A stretch of DNA of 64,000 bases from Coccinella septempunctata (taxonomy: Eukaryota > Arthropoda > Insecta > Coleoptera > Coccinellidae), in assembly GCF_907165205.1 (NCBI RefSeq), contig NC_058196.1, forward strand, positions 14,302,501 to 14,366,500, in the 5' to 3' direction. How positions within the stretch are numbered: the stretch's first letter is position 1; each line of letters begins with the position of its first letter. The notes under the pieces were generated by a model. The model was not told where the DNA came from. It worked only from the letters and a program-made list of their open reading frames with translations, and did no database searches. Both the position numbers and the translations under genes were made by a program. This document shows positions 1 to 10,906 of the stretch, piece after piece.

Positions 1-182
1 GGGGAAGTAATACCAATACCTCTTCGGTAATACCTCAAGAATAATTCACGCTTTCAATTTTGTACGTGGAACCTTGATTTTTTTTAATGGAAGTTAAAAG
101 ACACACTGATGTCAATTCGTCTCTGTTTTATCCAATTTTGTTTGTTTTTTATGAGAAAAAAAAGTTGAACTTCAGTGTATAT

Positions 183-349
183 TGTTACGAATTGAATATA
201 AGTTGCCATGACTGTCAAGGAGACAGTTCTAAAAAAAATGTGACATAGGAAAATAGACGAATTAGTATTGTATTGTTTTGGATGAATAAAGGATCGTTTG
301 GAATTGTTAATCAACATTTTTACTGAAAACGAACCCCAGTTTCGTAACA
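183..349 (+). repeat. 5' LTR of element 1
   Basis: This copy matches 2496-2662 with one difference (G here, A in the 3' copy, in the stretch before the AATAAA). It starts TGTTACG and ends CGTAACA, so the ends are short inverted repeats. An AATAAA polyadenylation signal lies at 285-290. I saw no clear TATA box. Confidence 0.93.
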
Positions 350-351
350 GT

Positions 352-369
352 TGGTGTCAGAAGTGGGAT
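352..369 (+). other. tRNA-Leu-type primer-binding site of element 1
   Basis: The sequence starting TGGTGTCAGAAGTGGGAT lies two bases after the 5' LTR. It is complementary to the 3' end of leucine tRNAs, whose acceptor ends read CCCACTTCTGACACCA. Minus-strand synthesis would be primed here. Confidence 0.8.
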
Positions 370-393
370 TTCAGTGAATATTTCGAATAAGTG

Positions 394-1672
394 ATGGTAA
401 ATACACGGAGTACAAACAACGATCACATGGAGGCCGTAATGGAAATGATCAAACAGCAGTTTGCTGAGCAAGAAAGTCGAATGTTGAGAGAAAAGCAAGA
501 GGAAGAGGAACGTCGTCAGAAAGAAAAACAAGAGGAAGAGAATCGTCGACAGAAAGATGAAGAACGACGGCAGAAAGAAGAGGAACGACGTGAAATAGAA
601 AAACAAGAGGAGAAAGAACAAAGAGAACAACAAAAAATATTCCTTGAACAGATTTTTCAGAAAACCGAAGGAATAATTGTATGCCTAAAGGAAGAAATCA
701 GTGCGGTACGAGAAGATGTAAAGGAAGAAATCGATATAGTTTGGAAAACGGTGAAAGGAATGGAGGGAAAAATAACACAAGAAGTTAGTGCGGTGCGAGA
801 AGAATTAGAGGAGAAAATCGCATCACTGAAAATACAAGAGCAGCGTAACAGGGTTGCCACATCAAATAATTATCTCAAACCACCGATTTATGGTGGTCAA
901 TCGCCATGGTCCCTGTACCATAAACAGTTCGAAGCGGTGGCAGCAGCCAATGGATGGAGCGATCAGGAAAAGGCTACTGCACTCATAGTGGCTTTGAGAG
1001 GACCTGCACTTGCAATACTGCAGACTATCTCAGATGACCAACATCGCAAGTATGGTGATCTCATCGCGGCTTTAGAGTTAAGGTATGGTAATCAACATCG
1101 GGAACAACTCTATAGGACACAGCTTAAAACACGAGTACAGAAATCTAATGAGAGCCTGCAGGAATTTGAAGCCGACGTTCAAAGTCTGATCCAGCTCGCC
1201 TATCCAGAGGCCCCGGAGGGTTTCAAAGAACAACTGGCGGTGCAAACATTCATTGATGGCTTGAAAGACATCGAAATAGGTACAGAGGACTTTGAGATTG
1301 ACAAGTTTCAAAAGATGTAGTGAAGCTCTAGTTCGCTCATTGGAAGTGGAAGCGGCCTTCAATATCTCCGCAAGGCCCAAAATGAGAACGGTATCAATCG
1401 AAGAGTCGCATCAGGAAGATAATCTGAGCAGGAGCATATCACAGGTGCTCAAAATATTAGAGAAAATGGAATCCAGATATAGTAGTGTCGCCAGCCAACC
1501 AAGAAGAAATTGCTTCAGATGTGGGAGGAGCGGACATTTCAAGAGGGACTGCAGGGTGAGGGTACCACCTCGCTCGTCATCACCTACCAGATCACCGCCA
1601 CGATCATACTCACCTGCGAGGACAGAAACATCTAGAGAGTCTTCAAACAGGTACCAGGAAAACTTAAATTAG
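394..1672 (+). pseudogene. gag of element 1, frameshifted
   Basis: The first frame (ATG at 394, stop at 1320) encodes a long Glu/Arg/Lys/Gln-rich coiled coil (about residues 15-150), then a capsid-like region with the motifs PWSLYHKQFEA, EKATALIVALRG and LQEFEADV. The homologous gag at 10.9 kb continues past this point. Here the continuation lies in another frame (about 1292-1672) and carries a CCHC zinc knuckle at 1511-1552 (C-x2-C-x4-H-x4-C), followed by an Arg/Ser/Pro-rich tail. Comparison of the two gags places a 4-base insertion near 1278-1281 as the cause. The upstream GTG at 391 is not needed as a start. The zinc knuckle would bind genomic RNA; this copy cannot make it in frame with the capsid unless the ribosome shifts frame. 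Confidence 0.85.
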
Positions 1673-1689
1673 CTAGCATATCGGGGCGC

Positions 1690-2484
1690 ATGCTGGCTAG
1701 TGATAACGAAGCCCCCAGGATCATCCAAGTCAATAGGATTAGAAGAACTGAACGCCATGAAGAAGTTGCCGATGTAAGACGAACGACAGTGATACCTGGA
1801 CAACTGGACAACTGGACTACCGAACACATGAGACAGAACCAAGAAACAGACCAAAGCATCAAGGACTTTCTACATTGGAAAGAGAACGGATATGATAGAC
1901 CCTCCTGGAGGAATATTTCACATAGAGATCCTATCTTCAAGGCAATGTGGGCACAATGGGATTCCCTGGTTGTGGAAAATGGATTACTCAAACGGATATG
2001 GGAATCATCTGATGGGAGGTCCTCAATTTCCCAATTGGTTTTGCCCAGAAAGAAGATAGGTGGAGTTTTGAAAGAATTTCATGACGGAAAATCAGGAGGA
2101 CATCTGGGAGTCAACAAAACCTTGGACAAAATCAGGCAGAGATTTTACTGGGTCCAATGCAGGGATGATGTAGAAAGCTGGTGCAGAAGGTGTCAAGAAT
2201 GTGGTGACGTGACCAGGATGAAAGCTCGTTATGATTTTAAAGCTAATTCAGGAGGATTCAAAGAAGGAAACCAGGTTTGGCTGTATAACCCACGTAGAAA
2301 GAGAGGTGTGTCTCCAAAGCTGACACCATTTTGGGAAGGACCGTACAAAATTAAAAAGAGAATCAACGACGTGGTTTACAGAGTGCAACGTAGTCCTGGG
2401 ACCAAGATGAAGGTTGTTCATCTGGAAAGACTGAAGCCGTATCATGGTGAAACCATGGTTTTTGATCGGGACGATCAAATTTAG
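1690..2484 (+). pseudogene. pol remnant of element 1: integrase zinc-binding domain fused to GPY/F module
   Basis: The 264-codon frame includes the integrase N-terminal HHCC zinc-binding motif at about residues 130-170 (EFH, GGHLGV, then CRRCQEC). Just after the last Cys pair it jumps, near 2205-2215, to a segment starting RMKARYDF, and on to the integrase C-terminal GPY/F module (FWEGPYKI) and VVHLERLKPYH. The whole DDE core is therefore missing, as are protease, RT and RNase H upstream. The frame stays open across the join. The protein ends shortly after the GPY/F module, at a TAG immediately before the polypurine tract. In the related element at 12.5-13.4 kb the same boundary is followed by about 300 more codons. 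Confidence 0.88.
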
Positions 2485-2495
2485 AGGGAGGGCAG

Positions 2496-2662
2496 TGTTA
2501 CGAATTGAATATAAGTTGCCATGACTGTCAAGGAGACAGTTCTAAAAAAAATGTGACATAGGAAAATAGACGAATTAGTATTGTATTGTTTTGAATGAAT
2601 AAAGGATCGTTTGGAATTGTTAATCAACATTTTTACTGAAAACGAACCCCAGTTTCGTAACA
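2496..2662 (+). repeat. 3' LTR of element 1, with polypurine tract just upstream
   Basis: This 167-bp copy has the same ends as the 5' LTR and one mismatch to it. The purine-rich stretch AGAGGGAGGGCAG at 2483-2495 touches the LTR and is the likely plus-strand primer. Confidence 0.92.
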
Positions 2663-2934
2663 ATATAAAACTCATTTTCACAATCATTTTTTCGACGGAT
2701 TTTCAACATATTCGACGGAGTTACATCGGCGATACAATTCTTCATATATTTCAGAAATTGTCATAGTGATATATACAAGAATTACGCTGAAATTCAGGAA
2801 ATACTGAAAATTATTCAATATTTCTAATATTACCTCTGACGTGGTAATTACTATTTTTCAACTATATAAGTTCGTAATTCAGGCTAATGCTCAAAAATGT
2901 GGCACATTTCCGTATTTGAGGTAGTATGCGTATA

Positions 2935-3526
2935 GACCGAGAGCTGGCGACGAAAATCGGCAAGAGTTTTGTAATGGCTCATATTTAAATATTAGTTAGT
3001 TTTGGTGGTGTACATGAGTCAGCACCCACTCTCAAGGTCAGGTAGTGGAACATCTGGCGGCGACGCTCTTTGATTTATGTAAAATTACAATATGCGTACT
3101 TTGAGTGACTGCTGACCGCCTCTGTTCTATTTGTATGTGGTCTGACTATTTTATTCTCAAATAATACCTACATGAAATTTGAACAATAAATGCATTTTCA
3201 GCCATTACAAATCTCTTGAAACGACATCGTTAAGATAGCAACTTTTGTGGGGTACTACTGACCCACCGCGTTTCACTGAAATGAGGTATGACCACTTCTT
3301 CAAGTTTTCTGTTCTATCAACTAGCTGAGTGAGTATTTTCAATCATTACAAAATACTTGTAGTGTAGTGTCGTAATTTTATATACCTACATCAAAGAGCG
3401 TTGCTAGGTGTTCCATTACCTGACCTTGAGAGTGGGTGCTGACTAATGTACACCCTCAATAATAAATCATATTTGATTATGAGCCATTACAAAACTCTTG
3501 CCGATTCTCGTCGCCCGCTCTCGGAC
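2935..3526. mobile_element. MITE family A, copy 1 (592 bp, TA duplication)
   Basis: The two ends form imperfect inverted repeats of about 155 bp, starting GACCGAGAGC and ending GCTCTCGGAC, flanked by TA at 2933-2934 and 3527-3528. No coding potential is seen. A second copy lies at 4265-4939. The TA duplication fits a Tc1/mariner-mobilised non-autonomous element. Confidence 0.85.
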
Positions 3527-4264
3527 TAGTAATGCAACCAATGTCGATCGTCTTGGTCTCGAATCGTATGTACTACTTGCCCTTAAGTTTATTCTGAAGT
3601 TCATGTGAAGCAGGGTTTTTGTAACGCCCCCGCAACAAATCATAATTTCTCAAAGACCTTCGGAAGATTCAAATAGAGTTGAAACGAAGGTCTGTTCACC
3701 TTTTTCTAAAGCTGCGTTTACATTAGCGAAATTTCCCTCGCGAAATAATTGGGCGAGGACCCTCGCTGCGAGCCATAGGTCTGTAGGTTTTTGTCCGCGC
3801 ATCAAAGGGTTTCGCTCATCGAATTTCGCATAGTCTAAACGTGGTCCACAATCTCCGTACTGACTGCGAAACAAAAGCTGAAGGCGGCTCGCTCCACTCG
3901 CGAAAGATTTCGCTCTTAATTGAAGGGTACATGGAAAAAACCGTCAATGTCAATTTTTGTCCGAAAATGAGTTAGACACACAATTCAATTCAGAATGAGG
4001 AGTAGTATTTATGGTATATTAAAACAGGCATGAAACTAGTTCAGTCATACGTTAAATCGCTGCCGAAGATTTACCGCACAGGTAAAGAACTAACGATGTC
4101 GATCAATACACGAAAAGAAAAATATGAGTCATTTCATGTAATGCACTCATTTTACGTATAATATCATTAATAATGATCATTTCCGAGAACAATAATATTC
4201 AATTTGTCATATTTCAAATAATATGAACGAATTTCACTCGATTCGAGTAATTGATGCCCGAGTA

Positions 4265-4939
4265 GTCCGAGAGCTGGCGACGAAAATCGACAAGTGTTTT
4301 GTAATGGCTCATATTTAAATATTGGTTAGTTTTGGTGGTGTACATGAGTCAGCACCCACTCTTAAGGTCGGGTAGTGGGACATCTGTTGGCGACGCTCTT
4401 TGATCTATGTAAAATTACAATATCCGTACTTTGGGTGTCTGCTGACGGCCTCTGTTCTTTTGCTATGTGGTCTGACTATTTTATTCTCAATTAATATATG
4501 ATATTTGAGCAATAAATGCATTTTCAGCCATAACAAATCTCTTGAAACGACATCGTTAAGAAAGCAACTTCTGTGGGGTACTAACCCACCACATTTCACT
4601 AAAATAAGGTCTGACCACTTTCTCAAATTTTCTGTTCTATAAACTAGTTTAGTGACAATTTTCAATCATTTCAAAATACTTGTAGAGTATGTTGTAATTT
4701 CGTATACCCATATCAAAGCGCGTCGCCGCTAGGTATTTCACTACCTGACCTTGAGAGTGGGTGCTGACTAAGGTCACTCGATTCGTAGCTTGTCGATTAT
4801 ATTAGCATTGAAAACGCTCAGCTTCGCTCAACTTCGCATTAGGTGGCCGGTCACCCTAATGTACATCCTCAATACTAAATCATATTTAATTATGAGCCAT
4901 TACAAAACTCTTGCCGATTTTCGTTGTCAGCTCTCGGAC
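4265..4939. mobile_element. MITE family A, copy 2, itself interrupted
   Basis: The same ends (GTCCGAGAGC and GCTCTCGGAC) and TA duplication (4263-4264, 4940-4941) as copy 1 at 2935-3526. It is 675 bp long because 85 bp of MITE C plus a 3-bp duplication are inserted in its right arm. Confidence 0.85.
4772..4856. mobile_element. MITE family C, half copy, inside MITE A copy 2
   Basis: This 85-bp insert is flanked by TAA at 4769-4771 and 4857-4859. MITE A copy 1 shows the empty site with a single TAA. The insert matches only the right half of the 151-bp palindromic MITE C at 52588-52738 and ends GGCCGGTCACCC. A 3-bp TAA/TTA duplication is typical of PIF/Harbinger-type elements. Confidence 0.8.
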
Positions 4940-5034
4940 TAGAGTGATTTTCGCGAGGAAACTTCGCTAATATAAACGCAGCTTTAGAATGTGACGCTGC
5001 TCGACTGCGTTCGTGAAATGCATCTGAACGTATT

Positions 5035-5145
5035 GTTTCGGTAGTGCGTCGGATGCATGCAGTGGCTGCAGAATGTGACTACTCATAGACAACTACTGTA
5101 GCACTGCAGCAATACTGCAGAATGCATCCGACGCACTACCGAAAC
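5035..5145. repeat. Perfect 24-bp inverted repeat (hairpin)
   Basis: Bases 5035-5058 and 5122-5145 are perfect reverse complements, separated by 63 bases. The loop contains further partial complements (GCAGTG near 5059 with CACTGC near 5102, and several CTGCAG). It may be a small foldback element or a transcribed hairpin. No duplication was identified. Confidence 0.75.
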
Positions 5146-7269
5146 CATATCTTATGACAGAGACGGTGAAAAATTAGGTATTGGCGGAAGAGGTTATATC
5201 TTGAGAGCAATTCGTCCAAGTATGAAAAATTCATTGGCCTAGGGTGTCGGGTGTATAGACAACCGACATGGGGAGATGGGGACATGGGGACAAAGGTCCC
5301 ATGAGCATATTATCCACGAAACCAGAAGCGAAAAGAATGATGAAAATCATAGCCTAGTTTGATACTTTAATTTTACCGTCCGTCTTTCACCTTTTATTTC
5401 CATTTAACAGAACTCATTCGAATGCTTACTATCGGCATGCAAATTTGGTTTTCCTGGGTTTCGGCCGTCATTTCATTGAGTTCTTTTGATATTAAATGCT
5501 TATTATGTATTATAAGTCAGCAAAATTCATTTCACGTACGCAAAACTTGATGATATTCAAGGGCTATCATTAGACTCTCACCTATTGAATGAATAAAATT
5601 TGCCCATAGGTTTCCTTCCTAGTTTCGTCTCAATGTAACTACAGTTATGGTAGTCCTTTTAGGCTCACTAAGCATTTGTACTCGATGCATTTTCCAACCG
5701 ATATCTGACCCATTGTTTTCTCGTCGTTCTCTGAAAAGTGGCCCCTGGCACGCATAATAAAAAAAGCGTAGCAGGAACTCAAAGCGGAACGACGAGACCG
5801 CCAAAGAGATACGAGTGTCGTATCCACTTGTAATTATTTTCGCGGATACTGTTTCGCTTTGGCAACAATACTATTAATTAACGTAAATATAGAACGGGAA
5901 ACGAGTGTGATTATTTATTGTACTTAAGTATAATTAGAGTAAAGTCGAAGGAGGCAGATGGCACAAAGGAATCTCGCTCCGTTTGAATATTTGGGGTTAT
6001 GATTGTTTTCCCTAGCAATTGAATCCAATTTTGGGGCGCTTGCGGCTATTGGATTCTGTTCGAAAGTATCGATATCAATTCTGGAAAAAGAAGAGTATGA
6101 GATTTTTTATTTGAATGATATTCCACAGAAAAAACATTATCACTACCATGTCAGCTATTTCTGTTGAAAGAACTTTCATTATCCGATATCAATCAAGTAA
6201 TTTTGATTATTTTCAATAAGAACGGACACAATGAGGGCATGATGAAGAACTTTTTCAGGAATATGTGATAGATTTCTCATTGAGTAAGGAAACACTGAAT
6301 ATATAAGTTATATTTGACAATAGCATCTTCTGTTAAAAAACTCATCATGTAGGTATATAGATAATGAATTCTTCCCCTAGTTTTTAATATGAACATTTCC
6401 TAAATATCATTTCTTCAGGAAATAGCAAACTTTTGATCTCTTTGTGAGAGAACATCGATCTTTGCTCGTTCTTCTACACAACGTTGAAGGTCCAGGAAAT
6501 AGATATAACCGAATGACGAGTGTGTAAGCCCTCCCACATAATCAAACGATAACAAGGATCCATCGTCGTTATAATGCCTGCCAAAACATCGACGCACTTA
6601 ATGGAAACGTGTCGAATGAGGAAAAATACATCTCTAGCCTGGATCCTCTCGCCTGATGGCTCCAGAAGCCGCAGAATGATATTCCAGCGATTGAAACGTT
6701 TTGATAGATGTCAAGCTCAAGGGGAAGCGAAGAGACTCAAAGCAAGGGTTATGATATTCCGATGAACGGATATAAAGAGGTGATAACTTTCCATTGAGAT
6801 CGGTTTATGCATCCGATCTTGATTTCGATTGCGGGTAGGTCAGCAGATTATTCACAGAAGTTCATTATTTCAAAAGTTTTAATATTCTCACCTAAAAACA
6901 TTAGCTTTTCTAAGCTATAGGCCAATTTCACCAGAGATATTACATGTAACTGCTGTTGAGGAAATAATCTTGCCGTTTTATGCCGATTATACGCATATGG
7001 ACTTCAGTTAATACAGAGTTTGTGTTTACTGGTTTCTTCACTGTCCTTACTTCACTTCATAGATAAAGCAGATGTCAATGTTAGAAAAAGTTTGTTTGAG
7101 TTTCAATCTGAGTTTGAGTTAAGCGGAGTTAATCACCGTTTGGTGAAATTCTCCCTAAATAAGATGACTCAATATTTAATCCGGCTGAAATCATGCATTT
7201 ACTCACTACCAGCTAAATCCCGTGACTTAGCTCGCGTGATTTTTCATTGTAAAACGTTTCTTGAGATAT
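5146..7269. other. No gene recognised
   Basis: Only short open frames are present, none with a recognisable domain. A G-rich stretch at about 5270-5295 has three GGGG runs and a GG, next to further GGG runs at 5240-5250. The rest is ordinary AT-rich DNA. Confidence 0.5.
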
Positions 7270-7593
7270 AATTCCAATTCAATAAAAGTTTGTATTCGAA
7301 AATATTAAAGTTCACCTAATAATTCGAAATGAAAAAATATTTTGAGCTCATCAGTGGATTCTATGTATAAAAGTGCCTGCAGAATGTTGAAGTTTCAGAT
7401 TTAGAACTTCAATTACAAAAAAGTTATGAGAACTTTACGAAGTTTTCAAACTCAAAAACGAAGTATCGTAAAAGGCTCCGGTTTTCACCATTCCTTGTTT
7501 CTCCGAAAATGAGCTCGAAAATGTGTCTTCTGTTTTCTTCTAGCTGCTATAGTTCTCGAGATCTTCGTAGTAGACAACGAATTTTGCCCACCC
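7270..7593. repeat. Dispersed repeat D, copy 1
   Basis: About 320 bp that align with 38935-39250 in the same orientation, sharing for example AAATGAAAAAATATTTTGAG and GACAACGAATTTTGCCCACC with scattered substitutions. The right edge CCCACCCTGTG resembles a transposon end. No reading frame is conserved between the copies, so it is non-coding. Confidence 0.7.
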
Positions 7594-7841
7594 TGTGCAT
7601 ACGAGCAAACAAAAATCAATACACAATATCACTAGAAAGTTTCGTTAAAAAAGCTACTATTAATATCATCATGAGGAATCACCCAACTGAAGCCTGCTAA
7701 AAAATTTGTGAAATAATACATAAAATAAAATAATGCCAGCAGACCAGGAGATCTATAATTTCGGGGCAATTTGCCTCCAAAAAAAAAAAATCAGAATGAA
7801 CTGAATTTTATAAATACCGAGGCCACAACTACTCATCGCTA

Positions 7842-8345
7842 TTGATGTGTTGGTTGGCTACTACTCATCACTCACCCTGCTACATCCTTGAGTGTTTCAT
7901 GTATGTCCACAAGAACGAGGACAATCTTCAAAAACCCTCCGCGTTGCATATGCATAGCACTACTCCAAGACATAGACTGGGGAGGACACAAGCCACGCAT
8001 CTCTATCAAGGAATCAAACTGTACAATAAACTTTCAGAGCACATTATTGCACTTGATAATAAAGTCTTCAAAAGAGTTAGGAAGAAAATTCTTATCGAAA
8101 AAATCTTTTATTCCATTAAAGAGTTCATGGCCCATGACTTCGGTGATCCTCTCTGACTTGATGGCTCTTGGTGGTTTTTACATAATCGTCGTTTTTGTGT
8201 GTTTTACTTTCGGTTATGTTTCTTGTGTTTCAGACTATGACCTAACATTTTTTTTTATGTTTGTGTTCATGTCATCCTGATTTATATAGAATTGTTTTTT
8301 TTGACACACCCTGATACGTTTTTTGAGGGAAATAAACGAATATCG
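7842..8345 (+). pseudogene. 3' end of a CR1/Rex-like non-LTR retrotransposon
   Basis: The frame at 7842-8156 carries the usual C-terminal tail of the ORF2 protein: YILECFMYVHKN, then TRHRLGRTQ, GIKLYNKLSE, and FKRVRKK...FYSIKEFM. These match the pattern downstream of the reverse transcriptase in insect CR1-like elements. The 3' untranslated part runs to about 8345 and includes AATAAA-type sequence. No RT core is present upstream, so this is a 5'-truncated copy. Compare the related tail on the minus strand at 60.9-61.3 kb. Confidence 0.7.
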
Positions 8346-8598
8346 AATCATGACAAACCCCTGTGTGTGTGACCGGCGCTGGCCTCACTTCTGTCAGTAT
8401 TGTAAAATTAACTTGTTTACACGCGTTTGGTGAAAGTCCAAAATTTCGAGTTTCTGAAGCTTTTCCTTCTTGTTTTTGACTTCCGAATCGAGAGTATTTA
8501 CTGGGTGAGTCTACTCTCTAAATTAGCTGATTTCCCCTCTCACCTCTCTCACTCGGTGCTTACAAAATTAATATGTACCGATTACTCGTCCACATTAA

Positions 8599-8829
8599 TA
8601 GACATAGAGACATGAACTGAGCAATGTCAGTATGAAATTGGCTTTTTTATAGAAAAAGAGACATTTACCTGTCTCCTTTTTGTTCACATAGAGGTGAGTG
8701 GGGACCAATCAAAATTCTAGAAAAAGACAACTGCATGCCCGATGTTCAGTTTCTCTCTGTCAAATTTTTTGACCGTATTTCATGCATAGATAGAAAGGGA
8801 AAGCAAAGTCCATGTCTATATGTCTATGT
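8599..8829. mobile_element. MITE family E, copy 1
   Basis: About 231 bp with inverted ends (TAGACATAGAGACATGAACT at left; the right end reads CATGTCTATATGTCTATG). Internal sequence matches 49022-49258 and the partial copies near 63.1-63.4 kb. Non-coding. Confidence 0.8.
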
Positions 8830-9921
8830 CCACAGTTACCTATGCCTCTGTGCCGACTCTGATAGCCACTGAGAAATAAATAGTGAAATTAGAGGTAAAA
8901 CACAAAAAAATCAAACAACCTTGACGGACTGTATCTTTTCTACAGCAAGATTTCATTAGGGCTTATATTATTTCACTTTTTACGCCTTATATCAATTGGT
9001 TTTAGAAGAACAGAGTTATCAGTCTTAAGAGGATTACAAATTATTCAACATCAAAGTTGCGAGAAAGCTCTTCTCTTCTTCAGGCTGAAATTCCAACAAT
9101 AGTATAAATATTATACAGTACTAAATATTTGAAACAATCAAGAAATCAAATACAAGAACCAGCGGAGTAACAGAATAATGAAAATTGTATATTTCGAACA
9201 ATGTCGGTGAACATTACAAGGACAAACAACTATGACAAAAAAATCATTGAAAAAGGAAAATCCACCAACTCACCCTACGAACATCGAATTAAAAATCATT
9301 TGAGAAATCAAAATCTTGAAATTGTGCAATAACTGTACATCAAAGTTAATCAATCTTTTTCATCAAAAGGTGTACTATAACGTTTCTGTAGATGCTCAGT
9401 GTATTCTGACATTCCATGTTCCAGTGTAAAGAGATTACGTTGAGGCTTGATTGTGAAATGAAATATATTCATATCTGCAAGGCAATTTACTCAATTCAGA
9501 TGATTTCATCTGCATGAATGATAGCCAACACTATGTTGGTACCATCATCGTTGAATGATATGCTACCTTTCACGTCAAATTAGAGACTTATCCTCCAATT
9601 TGACGTGAAAATCGTATAATCCATATGTCAATACATGTTCCCATAAAGTTTGATATACAGATTTGATGACTGATTGAGTTTGATTGCGGCCAAATACCAG
9701 GTTCAATCGAGAAAATCGGAGAAAAAAGCACAGCAGGATTAGTTTTATAAACTTATCTACAGTGCTCACGTCCACGTTTAAAAAGAAGATGATATCCCTA
9801 CGATAACGTAAGGATATCGACAGAATTAACAAATAATCGACTATGATTTTGCGGACGTTCTGAATTGTTTTTTATTTCTGCTAGGCTAAAACAATATCAA
9901 TTACTAACAAAATACTCAATA
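8830..9921. other. No gene recognised; one small perfect hairpin
   Basis: A hairpin with a 14-bp perfect stem lies at 9568-9581 and 9597-9610 (TTTCACGTCAAATT and its complement) with a 15-base loop. Nothing else is recognised. Confidence 0.5.
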
Positions 9922-10271
9922 ATAGTGTAACGAGAGGGTAGTTTTCAAACCTACCCCCTCATTTTAGAATAATTATTTTAGTTTTCATTTTTGAGTAATT
10001 TTGTTTTTGAATTAATTTTCCGAGAAATCTTTTCAAATTTCCAATTCAGGATTCCGACATCGTTCGGAATTGTAAACATTCCGTACCGTTTTTATTCCGT
10101 TTTCATTTCCTAAAAACGATGTCGCACCGAATAAAACATCCTGAATTGGAAGATAACCGAGTTTTTTGTTCGCTAGCACAGATAAGTCGAAATTAAGACG
10201 TCTTCATCGACGCATATTTTACCGAATTTCGACTGTCAGGCCACATCTGATTTCCGCACCCCCCCTGTGGG

Positions 10272-10278
10272 TATAAAA
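10272..10278 (+). promoter_or_regulatory. TATA box in the solo LTR
   Basis: TATAAAA in GC-richer surroundings, about 350 bp into the LTR, consistent with the U3/R promoter. The strand is assumed from motif direction. Confidence 0.4.
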
Positions 10279-10559
10279 TCAGATGTTCCCCCGCAGGCCA
10301 CTTCACTTACGATTAATTCACCGAGTGTTACGATTAACCTGCTGTCACTTAGTTTTTCGCCTGTTACGAGAACTTGCCTACGACTTGTGCCGTCCGCCAT
10401 ATTAATCAGAAGATTTCTTTTAGTTTTTTTCAACGAATGGAATTCCAGTTTTCTTTTTTTTTTGTTTTCTTATTCACCGTACTTGGGGCGATTCTTTCTG
10501 TTTTGCGAGTGCAAGTGGCCAAACCGATAGGTAAGACGACACTCCGTTTTTTTATATAT

Positions 10560-10844
10560 TGTAACCAGTCCGGCCCTTGCGGTCGGACCTTTCGAGAACC
10601 AGAGCGGTCGAGAGCTTCCAGAATAACCGCGAAGGTACCTGAATGTTTCCGGCGCTTATATAAGCCCAGCGGAGGAGCAGGTAGACAAGTAAAAGTACAG
10701 TTACAGTGCAAGCGACTAGAGGAAATAAACAAGAGTGGAAATAAATAGTAGTGTAATAGTTAGTTTGTGAGTTATATGTGTATTAAGTGTAAATAAATAA
10801 TTTAAATAAGTTGGACGTTTTAATCAAGCGAGGAAAACGTTACA
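10560..10844 (+). repeat. 5' LTR of element 2
   Basis: A TATA box, TATATAAG, lies at 10657-10664 inside GC-rich sequence, and AATAAA motifs follow downstream of it. About seven substitutions separate it from the 3' LTR. One frame across the U3 region is open in both LTRs. Confidence 0.92.
10657..10664 (+). promoter_or_regulatory. TATA box of element 2 LTR
   Basis: TATATAAG preceded by GC-rich sequence; the 3' LTR has the same box. Transcription would start roughly 30 bases downstream. Confidence 0.6.
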
Positions 10845-10845
10845 T

Positions 10846-10863
10846 TGGTGTCAAGTGTGCGGT
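10846..10863 (+). other. Primer-binding site of element 2
   Basis: TGGTGTCAAGTGTGCGGT begins one base after the LTR. The TGGTGTCA start is shared with the tRNA-Leu-type site of element 1, but the next ten bases differ, so the priming tRNA is less certain. Confidence 0.6.
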
Positions 10864-10906
10864 TCAACATCGCTCAAATTAAATAAATAATTTCGGTTAT
10901 TTGTTC

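Larger units (their letters stand above)
183..2662 (+). mobile_element. LTR retrotransposon 1 (Ty3/gypsy-type), internally deleted
   Basis: The element has two 167-bp LTRs (183-349 and 2496-2662) that begin TG, end CA and differ at one base. It is flanked by a 4-bp duplication ATAT (179-182 and 2663-2666). Inside, in order, are a primer-binding site, a gag-like reading frame with a zinc knuckle, an integrase zinc-binding domain, and an integrase C-terminal GPY/F module. Protease, reverse transcriptase, RNase H and the integrase catalytic core are missing, so this is a non-autonomous copy. The nearly identical LTRs indicate recent insertion, probably using proteins from a full-length relative. 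The Ty3/gypsy call rests on GPY/F after HHCC and the short 4-bp target duplication. Confidence 0.93.
3706..4987. mobile_element. TIR element B, host of MITE A copy 2
   Basis: About 40 bp at 3706-3745 (CTAAAGCTGCGTTTACATTA onward) is repeated in inverse orientation with a few mismatches at about 4948-4987 (ending AAACGCAGCTTTAG). If the TA inside each end is the duplication, the element proper is 3709-4984. The left half holds several GCGAAA/TTTCGC motifs. The right half is occupied by MITE A copy 2. No protein-coding domain was recognised. Confidence 0.65.

Noticed and set aside
307..633. Minus-strand Phe/Leu-rich frame of 108 codons
   Set aside because: It is the reverse of the Glu/Lys/Arg-rich coiled coil of gag and has no independent support.
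10374..10748. Plus-strand frame of 124 codons crossing the solo LTR into the 5' LTR of element 2
   Set aside because: It spans a transposon junction, so it cannot be an ancestral gene; only the LTR part is shared with the Pol frame.
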